Below, piece after piece: positions 23,447-31,337 of a DNA stretch of 64,000 nt. Origin of the DNA: Xanthobacteraceae bacterium. GTDB lineage: Bacteria > Pseudomonadota > Alphaproteobacteria > Rhizobiales > Xanthobacteraceae. How positions within the stretch are numbered: position 1 is the stretch's first letter; each line of letters opens with the position of its first letter. A model generated the notes under the pieces. That model made no database searches. It was not told the origin of the DNA and saw only the letters and a list, made by a program, of their open reading frames with translations. A program made the translations under genes and the position numbers. The DNA lies in NCBI GenBank assembly GCA_019635635.1, contig JAHBZB010000001.1:992001-1056000 (forward strand), given 5' to 3'.

Positions 23447-26059
23447 ATGGAAGACCTGCTTCGGGAATTTCTGACCGAGACGAACGAGAGCCTCGATGTC
23501 GTCGACAACGAGCTCGTCCGCTTCGAGCAGGAGCCGAATAACGCCGAAATCCTCGGCCGCATTTTCCGGCTCGTGCACACGATCAAGGGCACCTGCGGCT
23601 TCATCGGCCTGCCGCGGCTGGAAGCGCTTGCGCACGCCGCCGAAACCGTGATGGGCAAATTCCGCGACGGCGCGCCGGTGACGGCGGACGCCGTTTCGCT
23701 GGTGCTCGTTACCATCGACCGCCTGAAATCCATCCTCGCCGAACTCGAGGCGACCGCCGCTGAACCGGCCGGCTCCGACGGCGATCTGATCGTGCAACTC
23801 GAACAGATGGCGCTCGACGGCGGTGCGTCCGCACCCGCGGCGGAAGAAATCACCATCGGCACGCTCAGCCCGCAGGTGCTGGAGCGTTCGTTGCGTCCGG
23901 GCGAGGTTTCGCTCGACGATCTCGAGCGCGCGTTCCGCGATACGCCGGGTCCGCAGGACAAGAAGCAGGAAAAGCGCGGCGACGACCGCCGCGTCGGCGA
24001 ACGGCGCGAGCCGGGTGCCGCGAACACCAACCAGACGCTGCGCGTTTCGGTCGACACCGTCGAGCGGCTGATGACGATGGTTTCGGAACTGGTGCTGACG
24101 CGCAACCAGTTGCTCGAAATTGTCCGCCGCCATTCGGAAAGCGAATTCAAGGTGCCGCTCCAGCGGCTCTCCAACGTGACCGCCGAGTTGCAGGAAGGGG
24201 TCATGAAGACCCGCATGCAGCCGATCGGCAATGCCTGGGCGAAGCTGCCGCGTATCGTGCGCGATCTCGGCCAGGAACTCGGCAAGGAAATCGAACTGGA
24301 GATGCACGGCGCCGAGACCGAACTCGACCGCCAGGTGCTCGACATCATCCGCGATCCGCTGACGCACATGGTGCGTAACTCCGCGGACCACGGCCTCGAA
24401 ACGACCGACGAGCGGCGCAAGGCCGGCAAACCGGTCAAGGGCACCATCCGTCTTTCCGCCTATCAGGCGAGCGGCCAGATCGTGATCGAGATCGCCGACG
24501 ACGGGCGCGGGCTCAATCTTTCGAAAATCCGCAGGCGCGCGATCGAAGCCGGGCTGATTTCCGACGAAGACCATCCGAGCGAAGCCCAGCTTCACAAGCT
24601 GATCTTCGCGCCGGGCTTCTCGACTGCGGAAAAAGTGACGAGCGTCTCCGGCCGCGGCGTCGGCATGGATGTCGTCAAGACCAACATCGACCAGATCGGC
24701 GGCACCATCGATCTGAAATCGACGCCGGGGCGCGGCTCGACCTTCTCGATCAAGATTCCGCTGACGCTTGCGATCGTGCCGGCGCTGATCGTGCAGGCCG
24801 GCGGCGAGCGCTATGCGATCCCCCAGGTTGCCGTCGTCGAACTCGTGCATCGGGGTTCGAACGCGAATCTCGTCGAGGAAATCAACGGCGCGCTGGTGCT
24901 GCGGCTCCGCGACAAGCTTCTGCCGCTTCTGTCGCTCACGCAAATGCTGAGGCTGCCGAAACAGCCCGAAGCGAACAGCGACGCCTTCGTGATCGTCATG
25001 CAGGTCGGTGCGAGCCTGTTCGGCATCGTGGTCGACGACGTGATGCACACCGAGGAAATCGTAGTGAAGCCGGTGGCGTCGAGCCTGCGCGACATCAAGG
25101 TACTCGGCGGCAATACCATTCTCGGCGACGGCGCGGTCATCATGATCCTCGACCCGAACGGGATCGCGGAATCGATCGGCGCGTCGCGCGAGGAGCGCAC
25201 GATCGACGGCTTCGTGATCCGGGACGAAGCGCTGCCGCAGGAAGAAGCGCTGAAGACGGTTTCGCTGCTGATGTTCCGCTCCGGCTCCGGCACGCTCAAG
25301 GCAGTGCCGCTGTCGCTCGTGACGAGGTTAGAAGAAATCGATGCGAAGAAGATCGAGCGCTCCAGCGGCCGTCCCATGGTGCAGTATCGCGGCGGCTTGA
25401 TGCCGCTGATCCCGGCCGACGAAAACGCAAAACTCGCCGAAGACGGCACCCAGCCGCTGCTCGTGTTCACCGACGGGGGCCGCTCGGTCGGCCTCATCGT
25501 CGATGAGATCGTCGACATCGTCGAAGACCGGCTCGAGATCAAGGTCGCGAGCGACACGCCGGGCGTACTCGGCTCCGCGATCATCCGCGACCAGGCGACC
25601 GAGATCATCGATGTCGCGCACTTCCTGCCGCTCGGTTTCTCCGACTGGTTTCACGGCCCGCAGGGTCATGCGCGCGAAAAGAAGAAACTTCTGTTCGTCG
25701 ACGACTCCGCTTTCTTCCGCAACATGCTCGCGCCGGTATTGCAGGCCGCGGGCTATGACGTAACCGCGCTTGCCTCCGCGAAGGAAGCGCTTACGGCGCT
25801 GGAGCACGGCGCGAGCTTCGACGCGGTCGTCACCGATCTGGAGATGCCGGAGATCGACGGCTTCGCCTTCGCCGAAGCGCTGCGCGCCAATGCGAACTTC
25901 AGCCATCTCCCGGTGATCGCGCTCACCTCAACGCTGTCGCCTGCGGTCGCATCGAAATGCGAGAGCGCGGGCATGTACGGCTATGTCGCCAAGTTCGACC
26001 GGCGCGGGCTGTTGCAGGCGCTGAAGAACGCGGCGGTCGAATTGCAGGAGGCCGCATGA
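23447..26059 (+). CDS. cheA: Hybrid chemotaxis histidine kinase CheA with C-terminal receiver
   Basis: 870 residues. The P1 HPt domain has the phospho-His at 44 (LVHTIKGTCGFIG). A low-complexity linker (about 110-190) stands where P2 would be. P3 dimerisation (VERLMTMVSELVLTRNQLLE) and the HATPase (HMVRNSADHGLE, DDGRGL, GRGVGMDVV) follow. There are two CheW-like modules (ERYAIPQVAVVELVHRG; GTLKAVPLSLVTRLEE) and then a REC domain (LLFVDDSAFFRNML, AVVTDLEMPEIDG). The receiver fusion (CheAY) may act as a phosphate sink. The stop overlaps the cheW start (ATGA), and the operon runs through cheW, cheY, cheB and cheR. No chemoreceptor gene is nearby. Confidence 0.96.
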   Translation: MEDLLREFLTETNESLDVVDNELVRFEQEPNNAEILGRIFRLVHTIKGTCGFIGLPRLEALAHAAETVMGKFRDGAPVTADAVSLVLVTIDRLKSILAELEATAAEPAGSDGDLIVQLEQMALDGGASAPAAEEITIGTLSPQVLERSLRPGEVSLDDLERAFRDTPGPQDKKQEKRGDDRRVGERREPGAANTNQTLRVSVDTVERLMTMVSELVLTRNQLLEIVRRHSESEFKVPLQRLSNVTAELQEGVMKTRMQPIGNAWAKLPRIVRDLGQELGKEIELEMHGAETELDRQVLDIIRDPLTHMVRNSADHGLETTDERRKAGKPVKGTIRLSAYQASGQIVIEIADDGRGLNLSKIRRRAIEAGLISDEDHPSEAQLHKLIFAPGFSTAEKVTSVSGRGVGMDVVKTNIDQIGGTIDLKSTPGRGSTFSIKIPLTLAIVPALIVQAGGERYAIPQVAVVELVHRGSNANLVEEINGALVLRLRDKLLPLLSLTQMLRLPKQPEANSDAFVIVMQVGASLFGIVVDDVMHTEEIVVKPVASSLRDIKVLGGNTILGDGAVIMILDPNGIAESIGASREERTIDGFVIRDEALPQEEALKTVSLLMFRSGSGTLKAVPLSLVTRLEEIDAKKIERSSGRPMVQYRGGLMPLIPADENAKLAEDGTQPLLVFTDGGRSVGLIVDEIVDIVEDRLEIKVASDTPGVLGSAIIRDQATEIIDVAHFLPLGFSDWFHGPQGHAREKKKLLFVDDSAFFRNMLAPVLQAAGYDVTALASAKEALTALEHGASFDAVVTDLEMPEIDGFAFAEALRANANFSHLPVIALTSTLSPAVASKCESAGMYGYVAKFDRRGLLQALKNAAVELQEAA

Positions 26060-26514
26060 GCAAGGCTGCCGCGACCGAAACCGAATTCGTGACCGCGTGG
26101 ATCGCCGAGCAGTTGTTCGGCATTCCGATCACGCGGGTGCACGACGTGTTCGAAGCCGAACGGATCACGCGCGTGCCGCTCGCGCCTTCCGAAATCTCCG
26201 GCGTGCTCAACCTGCGCGGCCGCGTCGTGACCGCGCTCGACATGCGCAAGCGTCTTGGTCTGCCGCCGCGCGAGGACTTCGGAAAGCAGATGGCGATCGG
26301 CATCGACCATGACGGCGAGGCTTACGGCCTGCTCGTCGATGGGATGGGCGAGGTGCTGAAACTCTCGTCGACCGCGCTCGATGCCGCGCCGATCAATCTC
26401 CAGAAGAACTGGGCCGCGATCTGCTCCGGCATCTACCGGCTCGAGGATCGCCTGATGGTGGTGCTCGACGTCGATAAAATTCTCGATTTCAGGAAAGACA
26501 CGCTCGCAGCGTGA
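26056..26514 (+). CDS. cheW: Chemotaxis coupling protein CheW
   Basis: 152 residues, one CheW domain: TAWIAEQLFGIPITRVHDVF, SEISGVLNLRGRVVTALDMR and YGLLVDGMGEVLKL. It links chemoreceptors to CheA at the inner membrane. The start at 26056 overlaps the cheA stop as ATGA. In-frame codons upstream lie inside cheA and are excluded. Confidence 0.95.
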   Translation: MSKAAATETEFVTAWIAEQLFGIPITRVHDVFEAERITRVPLAPSEISGVLNLRGRVVTALDMRKRLGLPPREDFGKQMAIGIDHDGEAYGLLVDGMGEVLKLSSTALDAAPINLQKNWAAICSGIYRLEDRLMVVLDVDKILDFRKDTLAA

Positions 26515-26534
26515 TGTGTGGAAGGAACTAGAAA

Positions 26535-26900
26535 ATGAAACGCTGTCTCATCGTTGACGACTCCAGCGTCATCCGCAAAGTCGCGCGACGGATACTGGAA
26601 AACTTCGGCTTCACAGTGCTGGAGGCCTCCGACGGCCGCCAGGCGCTGGACGCCTGCGCCAAGGACATGCCCGAAGCGATCCTGCTCGACTGGAACATGC
26701 CGGTCATGGACGGCTTCGACTTCCTGCGTGCGCTGCGCGCGATGCCGGCGGGCGACAAGCCGAAGGTCGTGTTCTGCACGACCGAGAACGATCTCGCCCA
26801 TATCGCGCGTGCCATGCACGCCGGCGCGGACGAATACATCATGAAGCCCTTCGACAAGGAAATCGTCGAAGCGAAGTTTCAGGAAGTCGGCCTGATCTGA
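26535..26900 (+). CDS. cheY: CheY-type single-domain response regulator
   Basis: 121 residues, receiver domain only. The acidic pocket is CLIVDDSSVIRK (Asp8, Asp9), the phosphorylated Asp52 lies in LLDWNMPVMDGF, the switch Thr is in FCTTEND, and the conserved Lys is in EYIMKPFDKE. It carries the chemotaxis signal from CheA to the flagellar motor. It starts 20 bases after cheW and is followed by cheB. Confidence 0.93.
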   Translation: MKRCLIVDDSSVIRKVARRILENFGFTVLEASDGRQALDACAKDMPEAILLDWNMPVMDGFDFLRALRAMPAGDKPKVVFCTTENDLAHIARAMHAGADEYIMKPFDKEIVEAKFQEVGLI

Positions 26901-26940
26901 GTCGAATGCCGGGCCCGGCCAGGCCGGCGCTCGCTTCCAG

Positions 26941-28065
26941 ATGGTGCAACCCCGTCCCCTTCCGCTTGCGAAGAACGCGTTACCCGCACGCGTGATGATC
27001 GTCGACGACGCGGTCGTCGTGCGCGGTCTCGTCTCGCGCTGGATCGGGCTCGAACCCGACATGCAGGTGGTGCGTGTCTGCAAGAACGGGCGCGAGGCGC
27101 TCGAGCAACTCGATATAGCGAATCCCGATGTCGTCGTGCTCGACATCGAGATGCCGGAACTCGACGGCATTGCGACGCTGAAAGAGATGCTGATCAAGCG
27201 GCCGCGGTTGCCGGTGATCATGGCGTCCACGCTGACCAAGCGCGGCGCGGAAATCACGCTCAAGGCGCTCTCGATGGGCGCGACCGACTGCGTGCCGAAG
27301 CCCGATGTCGGCAACGGTGCCGGCTCGGAAGAATTCCGCCGTACCCTGATCGACAAGATCCGGCATCTGGGCGGCCGCCGTTCGGCGGCCCTCTCTTTTG
27401 CACGGCGCGAAATCCGCGCTACGCCGCTCACGCACCAGGCGCTTGCAAACGACGTCAAGCTGCGCCCGTTTTCCAAAATCATGCCAAAGGCGATCCTGGT
27501 CGGCTCGTCCACCGGCGGGCCGCAGGCGTTGCAGGTGCTCGTGAAGGGGCTGGCCCCGATCATCGACCGCGTGCCGGTAATGATCGTGCAACACATGCCG
27601 CCGATTTTCACGGCGACGCTCGCCGAACATCTTGGCCGTCTCGTCGGCAAGCCCGCGCGCGAGGCGATCAACGGCGAGCCGCTGAAAGCGGGCATGATCT
27701 ACATCGCGCCCGGAGGCAAGCATCTTGCGCTGATCCGGCGGGACCACGGCGTCGAGGTCGTGATCGACGACTCGGCGCCGATTCATTTCTGCAAGCCCGC
27801 GGTCGATGCGTTGTTCCTGTCGGCGTCGAATGCGCTCGACGGCCGCGCGCTCTGCATCGTGCTGACCGGCATGGGATCCGACGGAAAAAAAGGATCGCTC
27901 GCGATCGCCGACAACGGCGGCAACGTGATTGCACAGGACGAAGCCACCAGCGTGATCTGGGGCATGCCCGGATCCGCCGCGCATGCCGGAGCATGCGCCG
28001 CGGTATTACCTATCCAGGAGATCGGCCCCAAGGCCGTCCGCATCGTTTCAGGAGATTTCTCGTGA
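26941..28065 (+). CDS. cheB: Chemotaxis methylesterase CheB
   Basis: 374 residues. An N-terminal receiver (RVMIVDDAVVVRGL, VVVLDIEMPELDG) joins a C-terminal methylesterase/deamidase with the catalytic Ser in GSSTGGPQAL, the His in MIVQHMPPIFT and the Asp in CIVLTGMGSDGKKG. It removes methyl groups from chemoreceptors and competes with CheY for phosphate from CheA. The stop overlaps the GTG start of cheR (GTGA). Confidence 0.96.
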   Translation: MVQPRPLPLAKNALPARVMIVDDAVVVRGLVSRWIGLEPDMQVVRVCKNGREALEQLDIANPDVVVLDIEMPELDGIATLKEMLIKRPRLPVIMASTLTKRGAEITLKALSMGATDCVPKPDVGNGAGSEEFRRTLIDKIRHLGGRRSAALSFARREIRATPLTHQALANDVKLRPFSKIMPKAILVGSSTGGPQALQVLVKGLAPIIDRVPVMIVQHMPPIFTATLAEHLGRLVGKPAREAINGEPLKAGMIYIAPGGKHLALIRRDHGVEVVIDDSAPIHFCKPAVDALFLSASNALDGRALCIVLTGMGSDGKKGSLAIADNGGNVIAQDEATSVIWGMPGSAAHAGACAAVLPIQEIGPKAVRIVSGDFS

Positions 28066-28916
28066 CGCCGCAGGATTATGCATACTTAAGCAAACTCTTG
28101 AACGAGCGCTCCGGCCTTCATCTCGCGGGCGACAAGCAGTATCTGATCGAAAGCCGTCTGCTTCCGGTCGCGCGCCAGAACAATTGCGGCTCGATCGGCG
28201 ACCTCGTCATGAAGTTGAAGCAGTTCGCCGAGGAGCCGCTGCGGCAGCGCGTCACCGAGGCGATGACGATCAACGAGAGCTTCTTCTTCCGCGACAAGGC
28301 GCCGTTCGAGCGCTTTCAGGATACGGTGCTGCCTCACATGCTGAAGGCGCGCGCCGCAAGCCGCCGCATTCGCATCTGGTGTGCCGCGGCCTCGACCGGC
28401 CAGGAGCCTTATTCGCTCGCCATGATGTTCAAGCAGGCGGAGCACGAGTTCGCAGGCTGGAAAATCGAAATCCTGGCCACCGACATTTCCGTCGAGGTGC
28501 TGGAGAAAGCGAAGTCGGGCCTCTACACCCAATTCGAAGTGCAGCGCGGGCTGCCGATCCAGTTACTGCTGAAATACTTCAAGCAGGACGGCGACCAGTG
28601 GCGCATCGTGCAGGAACTGCGCGACATGGTGCAGTATCGCCAGCACAATCTGCTCGACGATTTTTCGATGCTCGGCATGTTCGACGTCATCTTCTGCCGC
28701 AACGTGCTGATCTATTTCGATTCGAAAACGAAGCAGGATGTGCTCACGCGGATCGCGCGTTCGCTGGTACGCGACGGCCAGCTCCTGCTCGGTGCCGCCG
28801 AAACCGTGGTCGGCTTCACCAATCTCTTCATGCCGATGCCGGACAAGCGCGGGCTTTACGTCCATTCGGTCGAAAAAAAGCCCGCGCCGAAACCGGCGTT
28901 CGCCATGCGCGCGTGA
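28062..28916 (+). CDS. cheR: Chemotaxis methyltransferase CheR
   Basis: 284 residues beginning with a GTG at 28062 that overlaps the cheB stop; AGGAG lies eight bases before it. The N-terminal helical domain contains TINESFFFRD, the family signature. The SAM-binding fold has IWCAAASTGQEPYSLAM and IEILATDIS, and the later FDVIFCRNVLIYFD is also typical. It methylates chemoreceptor glutamates during adaptation. It is the last gene of the che operon and ends at a strong terminator. Confidence 0.96.
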   Translation: MTPQDYAYLSKLLNERSGLHLAGDKQYLIESRLLPVARQNNCGSIGDLVMKLKQFAEEPLRQRVTEAMTINESFFFRDKAPFERFQDTVLPHMLKARAASRRIRIWCAAASTGQEPYSLAMMFKQAEHEFAGWKIEILATDISVEVLEKAKSGLYTQFEVQRGLPIQLLLKYFKQDGDQWRIVQELRDMVQYRQHNLLDDFSMLGMFDVIFCRNVLIYFDSKTKQDVLTRIARSLVRDGQLLLGAAETVVGFTNLFMPMPDKRGLYVHSVEKKPAPKPAFAMRA

Positions 28917-28932
28917 TCGCGCTCTCCGGAAT

Positions 28933-28967
28933 AAAAAAGGCCGCCCTCGGGGCGGCCTTTTCTTTTT
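28933..28967. terminator. Bidirectional rho-independent terminator
   Basis: A-run, AAAGGCCGCC stem, short loop, GGCGGCCTTT stem, then TCTTTTT. It ends the che operon and, on the other strand, the convergent secreted-protein gene. Confidence 0.92.
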
Positions 28968-28982
28968 CGTGACGGCGCGCGT

Positions 28983-29501
28983 TCAGCCTTTCGGCATGGT
29001 CGCTTCGATCTTGCCGTAATATTTCTTCACGAGTTCGATGTTTTCCGGATACTGAACGTCTTTTGCGAATTTCAGCGCCTGGTTCAGTTCGCCAAGAATT
29101 TCCTTCTTCTCTTTCTCGGGAATCGACTTGTCGGCGTTGACCGCCTCGATTTCCTTCTTGAGCGCGACCGGCGGCTGCGAAAATTCCTTGGTCTTCGGGT
29201 CGAAGCCGGAGAACACGAGGTTCACGTTGGCGGCGACCTCATCGAGCTCCTGCAAATTGGCGAAGCCGTGCTTCTTCGCGGCGGCCTCAAGCTCGCCGAG
29301 CAGCTTCGGATCGGGCTTGTCGCCCTTGATCTTGGCGGTCACCGCGTTGATGTCGCTCTGCGCGTCGATATAGCTCTGCACCTGCTTTTCGGTGAGCTTG
29401 ATCTGCTTGAGTTCCTGCGGGGCGTTCTGCGCGGCCGCGGGTGCCGCCGCAAAGGCAAAGGCGGCCAGGGCAATCGCCGCCGCGCGAAGTAGCATCTGCA
29501 T
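28983..29501 (-). CDS. Small secreted periplasmic protein, unknown family
   Basis: 172 residues. Signal peptide MQMLLRAAAIALAAFAFA, cleaved after AAAQ. The mature part is mostly helical and rich in Lys/Glu/Ala: QIKLTEKQVQSYIDAQSDIN, KKHGFANLQELDEVAANVNL, then FDPKTKEFSQPPVALKKEIE and NPENIELVKKYY-like ending. I do not recognise a named domain. The ATG at 29501 is chosen because the signal peptide begins there. It is divergent from the ABC exporter genes. Confidence 0.82.
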   Translation of the reverse strand: MQMLLRAAAIALAAFAFAAAPAAAQNAPQELKQIKLTEKQVQSYIDAQSDINAVTAKIKGDKPDPKLLGELEAAAKKHGFANLQELDEVAANVNLVFSGFDPKTKEFSQPPVALKKEIEAVNADKSIPEKEKKEILGELNQALKFAKDVQYPENIELVKKYYGKIEATMPKG

Positions 29502-29634
29502 CGAATGATTCCTCGAATTTCGGGGTGGGCGGAGAGAGTGAGGAATTGCATTGCGGCCAATCTGCGGCCAGAACAAACCCGCGTTGCTCACAGGTTCTGG
29601 AGGATCGGGCCGAACCGTAGTAAGAGGCCCGCCC

Positions 29635-30579
29635 ATGCAAGACATCATTACTGTTTCCGGCCTGTCGAAGACCTATGCGACCGGCTTCACGGCGCTGAAA
29701 AACGTCAATCTCGGCATCCGCCGCGGCGAAATTTTCGCGCTGCTCGGCCCGAACGGTGCGGGAAAGACCACGCTGATCGGCATCGTCTGCGGCACGGTGA
29801 ATCCCTCCGCCGGGACGGTGACGGTGGACGGTCACGATAACGTCACGGACTTTCGCGCTGCGCGCAGCCTGATCGGGCTCGTGCCGCAGGAATTGACGAC
29901 CGACGCTTTCGAGTCGGTCTGGGCCACGGTCTCCTTCAGCCGCGGGCTGTTCGGCAAGCCGAAGAACCCCGCCTATATCGAGAAAATTCTCAAAGACCTT
30001 TCGCTCTGGGACAAGAAAGACAACAAGATCATGACGCTCTCGGGCGGCATGAAGCGGCGCGTCTTGATCGCAAAGGCGCTCTCGCACGAGCCGAAGATTC
30101 TGTTTCTCGACGAACCGACTGCCGGGGTCGACGTCGAATTGCGCAAGGACATGTGGCAGGTGGTGCGCGACCTGCGCGCCGCCGGCGTCACCATCATCCT
30201 GACCACGCATTACATCGAGGAAGCCGAGGACATGGCCGACCGCATCGGCGTCATTTCCAAGGGCGAGATCATTCTGGTCGAAGAGAAGAAAGAGCTGATG
30301 CGCAAGCTCGGCCAGAAGCGGCTCACGCTCCAGCTTCAGGAGAGGCTTTCGTCCTTACCCGCGGGTCTGTTCGGCGCGTCGCAGCTTTCGCTCTCAAACG
30401 ACGGCGACGAGCTTACTTATACCTATGACACGCAGGCCGAGCGCACCGGGATTACGCGGCTCTTGGCTTCGCTGAATGAAGCCGGCATCCGCTTCCGCGA
30501 TCTTTCCACCAAGCAAAGCTCGCTCGAGGAGATTTTCGTCGGCCTCGTGCATCAGGACCGCAACGGAGGCGCGAAATGA
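29635..30579 (+). CDS. ABC-2-type exporter ATPase (YadG-like)
   Basis: 314 residues. Walker [15 protein letters not shown] (about residue 40), Q-loop LVPQE, signature [16 protein letters not shown], Walker [14 protein letters not shown] and H-loop [11 protein letters not shown] are all intact. The C-terminal 90 residues form the extra domain usual in DrrA/YadG-type exporters ([12 protein letters not shown], then [20 protein letters not shown]). Size and partner resemble E. coli YadG/YadH. The substrate is unknown. The stop overlaps the permease start (ATGA). Confidence 0.93.
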   Translation: MQDIITVSGLSKTYATGFTALKNVNLGIRRGEIFALLGPNGAGKTTLIGIVCGTVNPSAGTVTVDGHDNVTDFRAARSLIGLVPQELTTDAFESVWATVSFSRGLFGKPKNPAYIEKILKDLSLWDKKDNKIMTLSGGMKRRVLIAKALSHEPKILFLDEPTAGVDVELRKDMWQVVRDLRAAGVTIILTTHYIEEAEDMADRIGVISKGEIILVEEKKELMRKLGQKRLTLQLQERLSSLPAGLFGASQLSLSNDGDELTYTYDTQAERTGITRLLASLNEAGIRFRDLSTKQSSLEEIFVGLVHQDRNGGAK

Positions 30580-31337
30580 ACTGGCGCGCGATTCACGCGA
30601 TTTACCGCTTCGAAATGGCGCGCACCGCGCGCACGCTGATGCAGAGCATCCTCGCGCCGGTGATTTCGACCTCGCTTTATTTCGTGGTGTTCGGCGCCGC
30701 GATCGGCTCGCGCATCACCACGATGGAAGGCGTCGATTATGGTTCCTTCATCGTGCCGGGGCTGATCATGCTGACGCTCCTGATGCAGAGCGTGATGAAC
30801 GCCTCGTTCGGCATCTATTTCCCGAAATTCACCGGCACGATCTACGAGCTTCTGTCGGCGCCGATTTCCTTCATCGAAATCGTGATCGGCTATGTCGGCG
30901 CGGCCGCGACCAAGTCGATCATCCTCGGGCTCATTATTCTTGCGACCTCGTGGCTGTTCGTGCCGGTGCGGATCGCGCATCCGGTGTGGATGATCTCGTT
31001 TCTGGTGCTGACGGCGGTAACCTTCAGTCTCCTCGGCTTCATCATCGGCATCTGGGCGGACGGCTTCGAGAAGTTGCAGATCGTGCCGCTCCTGATCATC
31101 ACGCCGCTGACCTTCCTCGGCGGCGCGTTCTATTCGGTGAACGTGCTGCCGCCGTTCTGGCAGGTCGTGACCTTCGTCAATCCGATCGTCTATCTGATAT
31201 CGGGGTTCCGCTGGAGCTTCTACGAAGTCGCCGATGTCAGCGTGGGTATCAGCATCGGCATGACGCTGGCATTTCTGGTGGCGTGCATTGTCGTGGTGTG
31301 GTGGATCTTCAAGACCGGGTATCGGTTGAAGAATTAG
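30576..31337 (+). CDS. ABC-2-type exporter permease (YadH-like)
   Basis: 253 residues with six transmembrane helices. Characteristic stretches are [60 protein letters not shown] and [15 protein letters not shown], all hallmarks of the ABC-2 membrane domain and closely matching the YadH layout. It is translationally coupled to the ATPase. Its stop codon overlaps the stop codon of the convergent STAND NTPase. Confidence 0.93.
   Translation: MNWRAIHAIYRFEMARTARTLMQSILAPVISTSLYFVVFGAAIGSRITTMEGVDYGSFIVPGLIMLTLLMQSVMNASFGIYFPKFTGTIYELLSAPISFIEIVIGYVGAAATKSIILGLIILATSWLFVPVRIAHPVWMISFLVLTAVTFSLLGFIIGIWADGFEKLQIVPLLIITPLTFLGGAFYSVNVLPPFWQVVTFVNPIVYLISGFRWSFYEVADVSVGISIGMTLAFLVACIVVVWWIFKTGYRLKN

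Noticed and set aside
24811-25608. 265-codon reverse open frame inside cheA
   Set aside because: Antisense to the CheW-like domains of CheA; Ser/Arg-rich shadow.
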